A stretch of 64,000 nucleotides of DNA from Algibacter mikhailovii (GCF_014651495.1 NZ_BMWZ01000002.1:1-64000); one strand, 5' to 3'; positions 17,901 to 26,153 are shown, counted from the first letter of the stretch. Notes: generated from the letters alone by a model not told the origin. Numbers and translations: made by a program.

Positions 17901-18014
17901 AATATTAGTGCTTTCATCCCACTCATTATCTTTCAGCGACAGGTATCGATATCCCAGTTGAATTAAATGTAAAATAGAAGGTATTTTAACTCGTGAATCT
18001 TCGTTGAAAATCAT
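14946..18014 (-). CDS. hsdR: Type I restriction-modification endonuclease/translocase subunit HsdR
   Basis: This 1022-residue protein has a complete set of landmarks. The nuclease site is RPD (118-120) with FIEVKK (132-137). The SF2 translocase has Walker A HTQGSGKT (313-320) and a DEVH box (426-429), followed by GLTGTPL and, in the second RecA domain, QTLTRVNRTY. The C-terminal ~280 residues are helical and rich in K/E, as expected for the part that docks on HsdM. Type I HsdR proteins cleave after ATP-driven translocation. It is the first gene of the hsd transcript; the ~93 bases upstream separate it from the mobile-element genes on the same strand. No break seen, so the system is probably active. 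Confidence 0.93.
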   Translation of the reverse strand: MIFNEDSRVKIPSILHLIQLGYRYLSLKDNEWDESTNIFTSIFRKQIEKLNSSLSEKEIQNVYDDVSISLENEDLGRAFYHKLIDQSGVKLIDFDNFNNNVFHVVTELPYKKDDETFRPDIILLINGMPLVFIEVKKPNNRNGVQDEHKRMQRRFQNKKFRKFINITQLMMFSNNMAYSEEDTQMLEGAFYSTTNYKKPIFNYFREEETFDLSKILKPLSAEDEILVLKDTNLLSIKNNKEYQSNKSPITATNSVSSSLFQRERLKFILRYAFAYVEEEHGLEKHVMRYPQLFATKAIENKLDNGIKKGIIWHTQGSGKTALAYFNVKHLTHYFQKHNIIPKFYFIVDRLDLLTQAAREFTARGLVVHKVDSKEAFSKDIKSTHVIHNSSGKAEITVVNIQKFKDDPDVIKNNDYNLSVQRVFFLDEVHRSYNPKGSFLANLELADKHAIKIGLTGTPLLGSEYNSKTLFGDYIHKYYYNLSIKDGYTLRLIREEIETNYKLVLQEALENIKVLQGNIDKKKLYADHRFVEPMLDYIVKDMEQARISMNDNSIGGMVVCDSSDQAKMMQEIFNTKYTGKSDSSYNRAAEEPASYGKKQKEESKVNKAQVILHDIGTKQDRRDWVSDFKVGKLDFLFVYNMLLTGFDAKRLKKLYIGRKIKSHNLLQTLTRVNRTYKTHKYGYVVDFADIQKEFDKTNQDYFKELQSELGDEMQHYSNLFKKPEEIKEEIEEIKDVLFKYNTANATVFGEQISEINERSEIRQIAKALNNSKELYNLIRLSGNFELLEKLDFKKLSVLARLTNDRLGLINTRIALENNVDTENILNTALEDVIFAFTKVKEEEMILADELKNTLGKTREMLAGNFDQKDPVFISLREELERLFKKKNLSEVTKEEMEANIKALNAIYDEAKKVERENQLLKAKYDYDAKYARIHKRLMEKDPLTDSERKLFEALKGLKTAVDKEILQNAKLLENESYVEKMMMRLVVNQFKKEQRIDINTTDVRRINSLIVKEYMNEYNGNVA

Positions 18015-18107
18015 GTACTTTTATGCGATTTATTTTAATTCATGAGAGAATCATAAAAGTATAAATCTTTTTCAATAATCACTTACGGTTTCACACATTT
18101 ATTGTAA

Positions 18108-18980
18108 TTAATTCACTAGATCCACACAAAGTAGGTCTGCCAAATCACTACCTTCTTCAATATTTTTATTTTCTAAAAGAGCACTACAACTAATCTTAAA
18201 TCCATTCTTTAATAATTGAGTCGCTCTTGTATTCCAATCCTTAAATTCGGTTTTATCGGGAAATAAGATAATAGCATAATCTATAAGCGGTTTTAGAAGT
18301 TGTGCTTTTAAATTAGACTTAGAGCCTGTAGCTAACCACAAATAAGCAGGTTGTACTATACTCATGAAAATTGCCGTTTTTTCAGACTCCACAATACAAA
18401 CCGTACTACCCGGATCATAATCACAAAGGTTGTGTATTCCAAATAAGCATTGTTGTAATACAAAATCATCAATTTTGTATACGCTGTGTATCCAATTAAT
18501 ATGTGGGTATGGTTTTTTCACTCTTTTACCTGTGATTTTGTCATACAACATCACTTTTCCTGCACACACATTCATTTGTTCATCTACTTGCCAAAATATT
18601 GTAGCACCATGCCAATGATTACAATTACCTATATTATACTTTAATATTGCATTTCTCACTTGACTCCATGAAAAGTATTGTAGCAGGTACTTTATAAAGT
18701 TATCATTCTTTATATTCTGCATTGATTGTATTACAGCATCAAAGTTTAAACATGCTGGCTCTTCTTTAACTACGTCGCTTGAACTAACTATTGATTTATT
18801 CCCATTTGGTTTATTGTGATATTGACATTTCGATTCCCTATCACATCTTCCAATATTACTTTGCAAGTAGTTATTACTTGTATTATCAATATATCGAACA
18901 AATACTTTTTTACCGCATTGAGGACAAACAAATTTCTTACTGGATTTATCAAGACTATACTTATACATAAATTTTCTCAT
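18108..18980 (-). CDS. DUF6371-like protein with zinc finger and TOPRIM-like domain (primase-like)
   Basis: This 290-residue protein begins with a zinc-finger region (C19, C22, C46, C52) of the kind that opens mobile-element primases. A TOPRIM-like region follows, with CIVESEKTA (195-203) and ILFPDKTEFKDW (238-249) supplying the acidic residues. I recognise it as the DUF6371 family, usually found beside RepA-like ATPases in Bacteroidota integrative elements. No primase polymerase domain is seen, so it may bind DNA or assist replication rather than prime. It closes the replication module (integrase, unknown, RHH, ATPase, small protein, this gene), all on the minus strand. Confidence 0.7.
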   Translation of the reverse strand: MRKFMYKYSLDKSSKKFVCPQCGKKVFVRYIDNTSNNYLQSNIGRCDRESKCQYHNKPNGNKSIVSSSDVVKEEPACLNFDAVIQSMQNIKNDNFIKYLLQYFSWSQVRNAILKYNIGNCNHWHGATIFWQVDEQMNVCAGKVMLYDKITGKRVKKPYPHINWIHSVYKIDDFVLQQCLFGIHNLCDYDPGSTVCIVESEKTAIFMSIVQPAYLWLATGSKSNLKAQLLKPLIDYAIILFPDKTEFKDWNTRATQLLKNGFKISCSALLENKNIEEGSDLADLLCVDLVN

Positions 18981-19029
18981 TCGTAAATTCGTAATTTCGT
19001 AGTGTCCCAGACTATTACGATTTTACGAT

Positions 19030-19233
19030 TTATTTTATTCTGTTTTTTATACTCTCCTCACTGAATATATTTTTCAAAAGATACTGTTGAGCTTGCAAAT
19101 CTGTTATTAATGTCGCTTTTTTTATGACATTAGGTTGAGTTGTACTTAAACTTCCTTGTAACATGGCATATAGATGTATATACTCTTCCTTTGGAAGTGC
19201 TTTCGCAATATTATATACATCCTGAGCCGTCAT
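19030..19233 (-). CDS. Small mobile-element protein, function unknown
   Basis: A 67-residue helical protein (TAQDVYNIAKALPKEEY ... IFSEESIKNRIK) with no metal or enzyme motif. It starts 6 bases after the RepA-like gene stop, so it is part of the same transcript. Small proteins in this position are common in Bacteroidota elements (recall). It may be an accessory replication or regulatory factor. Confidence 0.55.
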   Translation of the reverse strand: MTAQDVYNIAKALPKEEYIHLYAMLQGSLSTTQPNVIKKATLITDLQAQQYLLKNIFSEESIKNRIK

Positions 19234-19239
19234 TAAAAC

Positions 19240-20277
19240 TTATTTCAGTTTATTTAATTGATACCTAACAGTTCCTTCTGAAACTCCTAATCTTTGAGCT
19301 ACATTAACATTTGTAAGTCCTTGTTGGTGCAAATCAATAATCTCTTGATTTCTAGTCTCTTTATCGTTGCAACTAAGTTTTGTTAAATGATTGACCTCTT
19401 CATCATAGCCAATAAACTCAAATTTCAAAAAGTTAAAATCTTGGTTAATCCCAAAAACTGCAATATTGTTTGCGTGGTATACAGATTCTGTATTACGTTG
19501 TTTAATTTGTTTTATGTAGCGTATACTTGCTCCTTCTGTACTTTCACCAATAGCAAAAGCACTATCACAAAAGTTGATAAGCATTTTACTTCCAGCCAAA
19601 TCATTTTTAGTTATTGGCTTACTTGAATCTCTTTTTGGAGTATGAGATAGCACAAGAATAGAGATATTGCATTTCTTACTTATAGCTTTTAGTTGCTTCA
19701 TTAATGAAAGAGCATCTTTTGCTCTTTCATTGTCAGTTTTGAGATAAGTTATATTGTCTATTATTATAACCTTGGGATTATGCGTTTTAATTATCTGGTA
19801 CAAAGAATGCACCAGATAATCTTCAAAGGCATTAAATTCCTTTGGCACTTCTGTTTCGGTATTTATCTCTGCTCTTATAAAGCTATTACTGAAACTATAA
19901 TGTTCTTTATAGTTATTTGAGTACCTTTTTTCAAATTGCTTATCAGATAATTCAAAATCAAAATAAACTGTTTTTTGAGGAGACACTTCTAAACTAAAAT
20001 CATAAATAGGAAGACCTTTACTAATACTATCAGCAATTTGCACTGCTAGTATACTTTTTCCTGTGTTAGTATCTGCAAACAGTATACACACTTCTCCTTC
20101 GTACCACATTTCTCCAAATAACATATTCGGAATAGGTCGAGATTTAGCCTCTTCAATCCATTGATTAGCTGTTTTGGCAATAAAACAATCTTTTTTAGTT
20201 AGATTCTGAGTTTGTTTCTTAATATCAGAGTTCAACTGTTGTACCACAATAGTATCTATACGCTTCTTAGCCTTCAT
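19240..20277 (-). CDS. RepA-like AAA/RecA-fold ATPase with C-terminal helix-turn-helix
   Basis: This 345-residue protein has Walker A FADTNTGKS (67-75) and Walker B KVIIIDN (169-175), then LSHTPKR (a sensor-like segment), as in the RepA/DnaB-like hexameric helicases of plasmids and integrative elements. The last ~35 residues (IIDLHQQGLTNVNVAQRLGV, then SEGTVRYQLNK) form a helix-turn-helix, suggesting self-regulation or origin binding. The start overlaps the end of the ribbon-helix-helix gene by 11 bases, so the two are coupled. Replication or mobilisation of the excised element is the likely role. Confidence 0.8.
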   Translation of the reverse strand: MKAKKRIDTIVVQQLNSDIKKQTQNLTKKDCFIAKTANQWIEEAKSRPIPNMLFGEMWYEGEVCILFADTNTGKSILAVQIADSISKGLPIYDFSLEVSPQKTVYFDFELSDKQFEKRYSNNYKEHYSFSNSFIRAEINTETEVPKEFNAFEDYLVHSLYQIIKTHNPKVIIIDNITYLKTDNERAKDALSLMKQLKAISKKCNISILVLSHTPKRDSSKPITKNDLAGSKMLINFCDSAFAIGESTEGASIRYIKQIKQRNTESVYHANNIAVFGINQDFNFLKFEFIGYDEEVNHLTKLSCNDKETRNQEIIDLHQQGLTNVNVAQRLGVSEGTVRYQLNKLK

Positions 20278-20776
20278 ATCTATAATCTCTATCTATTATA
20301 CTGTATACTTCAGTAAAAATTAGGTTATAATCAATTGTATACATGTTGTTCGGTTTAGTAAACATAACTGAAGAAGACTGTATACCTTCAGCAAAAACTC
20401 TGTCTATATCACTTAACACCTTTAAAAACTGGAAACGAAGATTATTACTTAACGTATTGTTTTCAATTTGCTCACTGAGTATTCTCTTCGCGTTATTTAA
20501 ATGACCTTCGGTTATATATGAAGTGGAATAAAGGTTTACAAATAACCATAAAACAAGATGAGGTAAATCTTTTCTAATATCTGACGGAATGTCGATAATT
20601 ACACGAGTCATTTCTGATTGTTTAGTTTGAATTGTTTTTGTCATCTCGTCATATTCCAAATATTCACATAAAATTATACGAACATATTCTGAAGGAGACA
20701 TTCCGTGTTCTTTTGAGATTCTATCAATCTCAATTTTTAGTTCCTGATCAATTCTTACATTTAATACTTTTTTCAT
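20267..20776 (-). CDS. Ribbon-helix-helix DNA-binding protein
   Basis: A 169-residue protein. Residues 1-45 (KKVLNVRIDQELKIEIDRIS, then EHGMSPSEYVRIILCEYL) form a clear ribbon-helix-helix domain. The larger C-terminal helical part is not recognised. It overlaps the RepA-like gene and lies directly downstream of the inverted repeat and iteron-like repeats at 20795-20969, which are good candidates for its binding sites. Likely a repressor or copy-control/partition factor of the element. Confidence 0.65.
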   Translation of the reverse strand: MKKVLNVRIDQELKIEIDRISKEHGMSPSEYVRIILCEYLEYDEMTKTIQTKQSEMTRVIIDIPSDIRKDLPHLVLWLFVNLYSTSYITEGHLNNAKRILSEQIENNTLSNNLRFQFLKVLSDIDRVFAEGIQSSSVMFTKPNNMYTIDYNLIFTEVYSIIDRDYRYEG

Positions 20777-20794
20777 TGTAATTATTATTTTTTT

Positions 20795-20828
20795 GAAAAA
20801 GTCATTTTAGTTTATTTTAGACTTTTTC
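20795..20828. promoter_or_regulatory. Inverted repeat upstream of the ribbon-helix-helix gene
   Basis: GAAAAAGTC (20795-20803) and GACTTTTTC (20820-20828) are perfect 9-bp arms, 16 bases apart and 18 bases upstream of the RHH gene start. This is a fitting position for an autoregulatory operator. Confidence 0.45.
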
Positions 20829-20889
20829 TGTTTGAGCAAAATTGCTAAACAAAATTAACACAACTATCTCACATACAGTGTTTTAAGCA

Positions 20890-20969
20890 TGTCAGAGCAG
20901 GTGTCAGAAAAAAAATAATTATGTCAGAAATAATAATATTTATGTCAGAAAGGAATCGAAAATGTCAAG
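20890..20969. repeat. Iteron-like TGTCAGAAA direct repeats with 20-21 bp phasing
   Basis: TGTCAGAAA begins at 20902, 20922 and 20943. A partial copy is at 20890 (TGTCAGAGC) and another at 20963 (TGTCAAG). The steps 20902-20922-20943-20963 are 20, 21 and 20 bases, about two helical turns, as for a protein array on one DNA face. The repeats lie in the only noncoding gap of the replication module. Confidence 0.6.
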
Positions 20970-20978
20970 TTGCAATTT

Positions 20979-22046
20979 TTATCGATTATCTGAAGGGAAG
21001 TGAACGCTAATTTCTTTATTGAAGTCGTTAAAACGTTTTTTGAAAGGTGTTAATCCAGGTGACGAATCTTTCCTGATTTTCCCAAATTTCACATTATGAA
21101 TCTTAAGAAGATAACGTTGATATTCGGTTTTATTTTTGGAAATTAAATTAGATTCAAACAAAGCGTAATATAGAGCACTAGCGTTTGATGGAATGTACTC
21201 AGTGAAGCCGTTTATCTTGTCATATGCATAAATCACTGCATCAATTGAAGCAAATAAACTAGAATATTCATTATAGACTTTATGATATATTTCGTCTATT
21301 ATTACTTCATTAGCATTTTCTATATTATATTTCTTGTTTAGAGCAACAAGAAATTTATACCTATAATTAAAGTCAATAATATCTTGAATGATTTTACAAG
21401 TTGATAATAATTCTTTTCTAATTAAATTTTCATCACCATCAAGATAACTGTCTATTAGAATTGGATACTCTTCAATTCTATCAATAATTACTTTTTGTTT
21501 TTTATTTAGATAAAAAAAGTAGGGTTTTCGTTCATGTATTTCATCTGCAGTCTCTAATTTTTCATTTTCCAAAGAAGAATACTGACCAACAATCTCACGA
21601 TACACACCAATAAAAGATTTCTTAATAATTTCATCAATTTTTGACTGATTTGAATGTACTTCAATTTTATTATTAAAGGACCTCGAAAGCAATTGAAATT
21701 GGGAGTTGATTAAGTTTTTATTTAAGCTAGATATATAATAAAATAATTCAGTTCTAAATTCGGTAGAATACGATTTATGTAATTTTGATTCATTTAGGTC
21801 AATATTAAACTTAAGTTCTAAAGGTTTAAATTTCCCATTATTTAATGGTTCATCTTTTGTTTTGGTAAAAACATTTCTTAGAACACTAAAGAAAGAACTT
21901 TTTTTTTGACTTGAAGAAGGAAGCTTAATAGCACTAGTTCTTTCCAGAACTGCTACTAAAATATTCTGACTCATTAAATATTCTTGAATTTGTTTGGCGC
22001 TTAAGCCTTCATTATTTAATTTTTTAACCAAACCAAAATTCCTCAT
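20979..22046 (-). CDS. Unknown protein cotranscribed with the integrase
   Basis: This 355-residue protein begins 1 base after the integrase stop. The N-terminus (MRNFGLVKKLNNEGLSAKQI, then QEYLMSQNI) looks like a small helix-turn-helix-type segment. The rest is helical and charged, with FYLNKKQKVIIDRIEEYP and a C-terminal basic patch. No enzymatic motif, signal peptide or membrane segment. Its constant position next to the recombinase suggests a part in excision or control, but I cannot name a family. Confidence 0.5.
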   Translation of the reverse strand: MRNFGLVKKLNNEGLSAKQIQEYLMSQNILVAVLERTSAIKLPSSSQKKSSFFSVLRNVFTKTKDEPLNNGKFKPLELKFNIDLNESKLHKSYSTEFRTELFYYISSLNKNLINSQFQLLSRSFNNKIEVHSNQSKIDEIIKKSFIGVYREIVGQYSSLENEKLETADEIHERKPYFFYLNKKQKVIIDRIEEYPILIDSYLDGDENLIRKELLSTCKIIQDIIDFNYRYKFLVALNKKYNIENANEVIIDEIYHKVYNEYSSLFASIDAVIYAYDKINGFTEYIPSNASALYYALFESNLISKNKTEYQRYLLKIHNVKFGKIRKDSSPGLTPFKKRFNDFNKEISVHFPSDNR

Positions 22047-22047
22047 A

Positions 22048-23319
22048 CTAATGTCTTAAATGTTTAGAATAATCTTCAGGCAATTCACCATCAATATCTC
22101 TAAGGTAGGCCTCAAGTGCTTCCATTGTGGAGTGACCCGTTATCTCCTTAAGCTTGCTTTTCGCTTCAAATGGTGTTAGATTCTTTCTAAAATCTCTATA
22201 TAATTTTGTAATAAACGTATGCCTAAAGCTATATAAGCCATAATCAATACCTAAATTGAATTTATCTTTTACTTTTTTAAACTGTTTTGTAAAATAATCT
22301 CTTTTATTGTTTTCTTTAGAAGTCCATTCAGCACCAATCATACTTGGTGTAAACAACCACATTTCTGGTTGAACTCCTTCTAAATTAGGCAATTCTTTGA
22401 TAAGAATATCTGGTATTATCTTAGTCTTAACTAGCTTATTTTTGGCTTTTAAGTAAATCTTTTTATCCTTGACATCTATATCTTTAACTTTTAACCTGCA
22501 AATCTCTATTGGTCTCAGAAAATTATAACTAATAAACTGTACAAATAAATATAAAATGGGATCGTTATCTTTTAAGTGTTTAAACAATGCTACTTCTAAA
22601 TCTGGCGTATACGTTTTATTTCTTTTAGGTTCTGTCTTTAGTACATTTATACTCCGTACAAAATTTTCTGAAATAATGTCATTGTCCTCTAATAATTGGA
22701 ATAATGAATTAATATCGGTACGAGAATTATTTCTATTTCGAGAACTACTAGATAATAAAACATTATTCAAGTAATTTATAACTGTCTTTTTAGAAATAAT
22801 TTTAATATCATCTGAAAGCTTAATATCTTGTTGTACTAACCACCTTTTAAATTGATTAACTTTGCTCTTAAATTTTGGATAAGAACTTTCCGCCAACACC
22901 TTCTTTTTTATGCTTAAACCAAGAATAAAAGCATCTTCGATCGTGGTTCCTTTTTCTTCCGCTTTCTCTGCAATTACTTCCTCTCTGACAGTACTTTTAA
23001 TTTTTGTATTTCCAAAAAATGAAGATTCTATTTCTGAATTATATTCATAAGGATTAAACCCACTCTGTAACATTACGGATAGATTTCTCTGTAAGACCTG
23101 TAGAAATTTATAACGGTCTCTTTTTGTTTTATAACGATTGGCACCACCTTTAATAGGTGCTTGTCTAACAAGCTTTAAAGTTTTTAAATCTCGATAGGAA
23201 TAATACAAGTACCAGTCCTTTTTCAGAGCATTTTTTTGCTCTAACTTAGATAACTTCGACCAGTTGCTTATTTGTACACCTCCTGTATAGATTTTGGGCT
23301 CAGAATAGTTACTTTTCAT
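22048..23319 (-). CDS. Tyrosine recombinase (integrase) of the tRNA-fMet element
   Basis: I choose the ATG at 23319, giving 423 residues opening MKSNYSEPKIYTGG. The longer frame (to 23424) would run through the palindromic operator and the tRNA terminator. N-terminal and core-binding helices are followed by the catalytic domain with R269 (FLRPIEICRLK), R366-H367 (YSFRHTF), H396 (TGHSTMEA) and Y405 (EAYLRD). The usual H of HxxR is Y here (Y-S-F-R). The gene points away from the tRNA and ends next to the element's other genes, the standard layout for tRNA-targeted integration. It should act on the tRNA 3' end. Confidence 0.88.
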   Translation of the reverse strand: MKSNYSEPKIYTGGVQISNWSKLSKLEQKNALKKDWYLYYSYRDLKTLKLVRQAPIKGGANRYKTKRDRYKFLQVLQRNLSVMLQSGFNPYEYNSEIESSFFGNTKIKSTVREEVIAEKAEEKGTTIEDAFILGLSIKKKVLAESSYPKFKSKVNQFKRWLVQQDIKLSDDIKIISKKTVINYLNNVLLSSSSRNRNNSRTDINSLFQLLEDNDIISENFVRSINVLKTEPKRNKTYTPDLEVALFKHLKDNDPILYLFVQFISYNFLRPIEICRLKVKDIDVKDKKIYLKAKNKLVKTKIIPDILIKELPNLEGVQPEMWLFTPSMIGAEWTSKENNKRDYFTKQFKKVKDKFNLGIDYGLYSFRHTFITKLYRDFRKNLTPFEAKSKLKEITGHSTMEALEAYLRDIDGELPEDYSKHLRH

Positions 23320-23325
23320 TTGACG

Positions 23326-23349
23326 AACGTATACGTTATCGTATACGTT
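23326..23349. promoter_or_regulatory. Paired GTATAC palindromes upstream of the integrase
   Basis: AACGTATACGTT (23326-23337) is a perfect 12-bp palindrome. CGTATACGTT recurs at 23340-23349, a direct repeat with 12-bp spacing beginning just 7 bases before the integrase start. It probably serves as an operator or recombination-accessory (arm-type) site. Confidence 0.5.
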
Positions 23350-23380
23350 TTGTAAAAGTAAAGAAATTAATGACATAAAA

Positions 23381-23408
23381 AAACGGATTGTGAGTACACA
23401 ATCCGTTT
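23381..23408 (-). terminator. Intrinsic terminator of the tRNA-fMet gene
   Basis: A perfect 12-bp stem (AAACGGATTGTG 23381-23392 / CACAATCCGTTT 23397-23408) with a 4-base loop. On the minus strand it is followed by a run of T. It lies 22 bases past the tRNA 3' end, between the tRNA and the integrase. Confidence 0.75.
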
Positions 23409-23430
23409 GTTTTATTAGCTTCAAGCTTTG

Positions 23431-23503
<73 letters not shown>

Positions 23504-23574
23504 ATTTAATCCTAAAATAATTTACTTAGCTTTTAACTCTCGGTTCATAATGCCGACCAAATTATTTCGGACTG

Positions 23575-23604
23575 CAAATATACAATCCTTTTTGACTTCT
23601 GCAA
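23575..23604 (-). promoter_or_regulatory. Bacteroidota-type promoter of the tRNA-fMet gene
   Basis: On the minus strand, TTG (plus 23602-23604) is followed after 19 bases by TATATTTG (plus 23575-23582), matching the flavobacterial TTG-N19-TAnnTTTG consensus. It lies about 70 bases upstream of the tRNA 5' end. Confidence 0.6.
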
Positions 23605-23622
23605 GCATAAAATGATAAAATA

Positions 23623-23805
23623 TTATTGCTCGATGCTATCTGCTTGAAAATGTACTAATTCGGTATTTTCAAATTGGAGAACTACTTGAATGGGGTTACA
23701 ACAAACCTCACAATCTTCTATATAATTTTGCCTAGATTGGGAATTGTCGATCAACATCGATATTTCTTCCCAGCAATACGGACAAGTAAAGAAATGTTCT
23801 ATCAT
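23623..23805 (-). CDS. CPXCG motif-containing cysteine-rich protein
   Basis: A 60-residue protein with CPYC (C8, C11) near the N-terminus and EDCEVCCNP (C32, C35, C36) later, the layout of the CPXCG zinc-ribbon family. The second pair is followed by a short beta stretch (IQVVLQFE). Probably a structural zinc ribbon; the family has no firmly known function. It stands alone between the tRNA and the LRR gene terminator. Confidence 0.75.
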   Translation of the reverse strand: MIEHFFTCPYCWEEISMLIDNSQSRQNYIEDCEVCCNPIQVVLQFENTELVHFQADSIEQ

Positions 23806-23821
23806 AATGCTGTAAATCTAT

Positions 23822-23852
23822 AAAAAGAGCCATCAATATGATGGCTCTTTTT
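23822..23852 (-). terminator. Strong hairpin terminator after the LRR gene
   Basis: A perfect 14-bp stem (AAAAAGAGCCATCA / TGATGGCTCTTTTT) around ATA, 22 bases past the LRR gene stop. A/T runs on both sides allow function in either direction. Confidence 0.8.
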
Positions 23853-23874
23853 AATAAAATATAAACTTTATGTT

Positions 23875-24699
23875 TTATTCTTTTTCAATATCCATAGTAG
23901 CTGTTGCCGTTTCAAGGGTCAAATTAGACACGGATACGGGTGTATCCCCTGAAACAGTTCTATATTCCTGACTTAGGTTATTATCACTTACCATAAGTGT
24001 ACTGAGCTTAGTAAGCATAATAAATTCCTCTGGCAAAAACCCTGTAAATTCATTTGTAGATAATATCAATTCTTCCAAATTTGATAGTTGTGCTATTTCA
24101 GAAGGAATTTCACCTTGTAGATTATTATCCATAAGACTCAATTTTTCCAGGTTTTTCAAAGCACTAATACCTACCGGGATGCCACCTGTTAAATGATTAC
24201 TTCCTAATAACAGCTCTTTGAGTTCAGGAAGTTGCATTAAGCTTTCAGGAATTTCACCGGTTAACTTATTACTATACAGCTTAAGAATTTCTAGTTTTTT
24301 CAGTTCACCTAATTCAGCTGGAATTTGACCTTCAAACCTATTCATAAATAGTTCTAATGATCTCAAATTACTTAGTTTTCCAAAGCTTTTAGGAATTTCT
24401 CCCTCTAGTTTATTAAACCCCAAATTAATTTTCTCCAAATTCACTAAATCACCTATTTCATCAGGCAATTTACCTTCAAGGTTATTAAATTCAAGATTGA
24501 TTCCTACAACTTTACCCTTCTTAACTGAAACACCCTGCCAAGTATTCACCGGGGCATCAATATTCCAAGACACATTCCACCGATCTCCCTGTGTTGCATG
24601 ATACAACTTTAGCAAGGCTTCTTTTTCCTTTGGTGAAACATCAGCAAAGGAATAAGCGGTAACAAAAAAGCAGACAAAAATTAATTTCAAGTTCTTCAT
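23875..24699 (-). CDS. Secreted leucine-rich repeat protein
   Basis: A 274-residue protein with a signal peptide (MKNLKLIFVCFFVTAYSFAD). The N-cap (ALLKLYHATQGDRW.VSWN) is typical of plant-like LRR proteins of Bacteroidota. About seven 23-24-residue repeats of the form L..LE.L.L..N.L.GEIP..IG.L (residues ~70-240) follow. A short non-repeat C-terminus ends VSNLTLETATATMDIEKE, with no T9SS sorting domain. Presumably a surface or periplasmic binding protein; ligand unknown. Confidence 0.8.
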   Translation of the reverse strand: MKNLKLIFVCFFVTAYSFADVSPKEKEALLKLYHATQGDRWNVSWNIDAPVNTWQGVSVKKGKVVGINLEFNNLEGKLPDEIGDLVNLEKINLGFNKLEGEIPKSFGKLSNLRSLELFMNRFEGQIPAELGELKKLEILKLYSNKLTGEIPESLMQLPELKELLLGSNHLTGGIPVGISALKNLEKLSLMDNNLQGEIPSEIAQLSNLEELILSTNEFTGFLPEEFIMLTKLSTLMVSDNNLSQEYRTVSGDTPVSVSNLTLETATATMDIEKE

Positions 24700-24836
24700 G
24701 TCTTTGATAGATTCGGGGATTATTTCTTACGAATCTAAACCAAACACAGATTATATGCTATTTTTTTCGATGAAATACATCATACTTTAACATTTAACTT
24801 TCGTTAAACGACCACTTGAAATTAATTTTACTGGTA

Positions 24837-26153
24837 TTAGAAATTAATATTTAATAATTCGCCACTAATTTGCAGCATTTCTAGTTCAGCAATCTTGGCA
24901 AAGTATTTAGCCCTATTTCTAGTAATTTCAGCATTGAGAAGATTTACTTGAGCTAGTCTAAATTCAACAAAACTCACTTGACCCAACCTAAATTTTTCTT
25001 GTGTTCTATCAAAGTTATTCTGAGACGTTTTAATATTGTCTTCTTGTAGATAGTAGATTTCAAGCCGGTTTTGATAGTTACCCCATGCATTATTAAAATC
25101 ACGTTCTATAGTAACCAAGACTTCTTCTTTTCTAATTTCTTGGGCTTCAAGATTTATTTTTGCATTCTTTACTCGTGTTATCGTATTCCCGCCATCAAAT
25201 AAATTCCAACGTAAGTTTAAACCTCCCGAAAGGCCTGTATTTGTTGATGTGGCAACAAAGGCAGCGGCGTTATTATTGTTCCTATTCCAGCCATAACTCC
25301 CCACCAAACCTAAGGTAGGTAAATAGGCTGATTTCTCTAATTTAATCCCGTAGGTTGTGATATCAATATTTTTATCTATTTGCAGCAAATTGACGTTATT
25401 GGCGATTGTCTTTTCTAATAGGTCTGTTTTGTCATAAATATTATTGAAACTCACAAAGGTATCAACATCAAAACGTTCTGGTAACACATTACCCAATACC
25501 AAATTTAAATCACGTTTAAAATTGCGCAGCTCTTGCTGTGTATTCATAACCGTTATACTATCATTATTAACATCTACCTGAGCACTAAGCACCTCTAACT
25601 TTGTGTTTTGTCCGTAATCAAATTGATAAACCGCACGTTGCAACCTATCTTTGGAAACTTCTAAAGTTTGATTTAATGATTTTATGTTTTCCGTAAGTTC
25701 AGTCACATTGTAGTATACTGTAAATAATTGCAACATGGTAAGCTCGATAGTTTCTCTGGCCTGCAACTCTGTTAATTGTTCATTGCCTTGTAATTGCTTA
25801 TAATTATAGGACCTTCCCAATCCGTCAAATAAAACATAATTTAAATCAACAGAAGCATTGTATCTAGAGCTTTCAGCGCCATTTAAAACCGTAACTCGGC
25901 CATCAGCAAATTCTGCCTCGGTATTATCCCTGTTATAAACAGCTCCCGCATTTCCAGTCACGGAGGGTAAATATCCTGAGTTAAGAATATCCGCATTATT
26001 CTTGGCAATTTCAACATCGGTCTCAACCAGTTTAATGCCATAGTTATGCTCTAATGCCAAAGCAACCGCCTCCTTAGGGGTTAGCATCTCCTGCGCAAAT
26101 AATGAAAATTGCACAATGAGAAGGCTAAAAAATATGTAAAATTTAATGTTCAT
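24837..26153 (-). CDS. TolC-family outer membrane efflux protein
   Basis: I choose ATG 26153 (438 residues, opening MNIKFYIFFSLLIVQF with a signal peptide ending FAQ). The upstream ATG at 26186 would add a polar N-terminus inside the pump gene. The protein has the two duplicated OEP halves (PKEAVALALEHNYGIKL at the start; NINLEAQ, NRLEIYYLQEDNI, FRLGQVSFVEFRLAQVNLLN near the end). It overlaps the pump gene by 11 bases and is the third gene of the RND operon, forming the outer-membrane channel. Confidence 0.9.
   Translation of the reverse strand: MNIKFYIFFSLLIVQFSLFAQEMLTPKEAVALALEHNYGIKLVETDVEIAKNNADILNSGYLPSVTGNAGAVYNRDNTEAEFADGRVTVLNGAESSRYNASVDLNYVLFDGLGRSYNYKQLQGNEQLTELQARETIELTMLQLFTVYYNVTELTENIKSLNQTLEVSKDRLQRAVYQFDYGQNTKLEVLSAQVDVNNDSITVMNTQQELRNFKRDLNLVLGNVLPERFDVDTFVSFNNIYDKTDLLEKTIANNVNLLQIDKNIDITTYGIKLEKSAYLPTLGLVGSYGWNRNNNNAAAFVATSTNTGLSGGLNLRWNLFDGGNTITRVKNAKINLEAQEIRKEEVLVTIERDFNNAWGNYQNRLEIYYLQEDNIKTSQNNFDRTQEKFRLGQVSFVEFRLAQVNLLNAEITRNRAKYFAKIAELEMLQISGELLNINF

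Noticed and set aside
23320-23424. N-terminal extension of the integrase to 23424
   Set aside because: It would run through the GTATAC operator and the tRNA terminator; the ATG at 23319 starts a normal integrase N-terminus.
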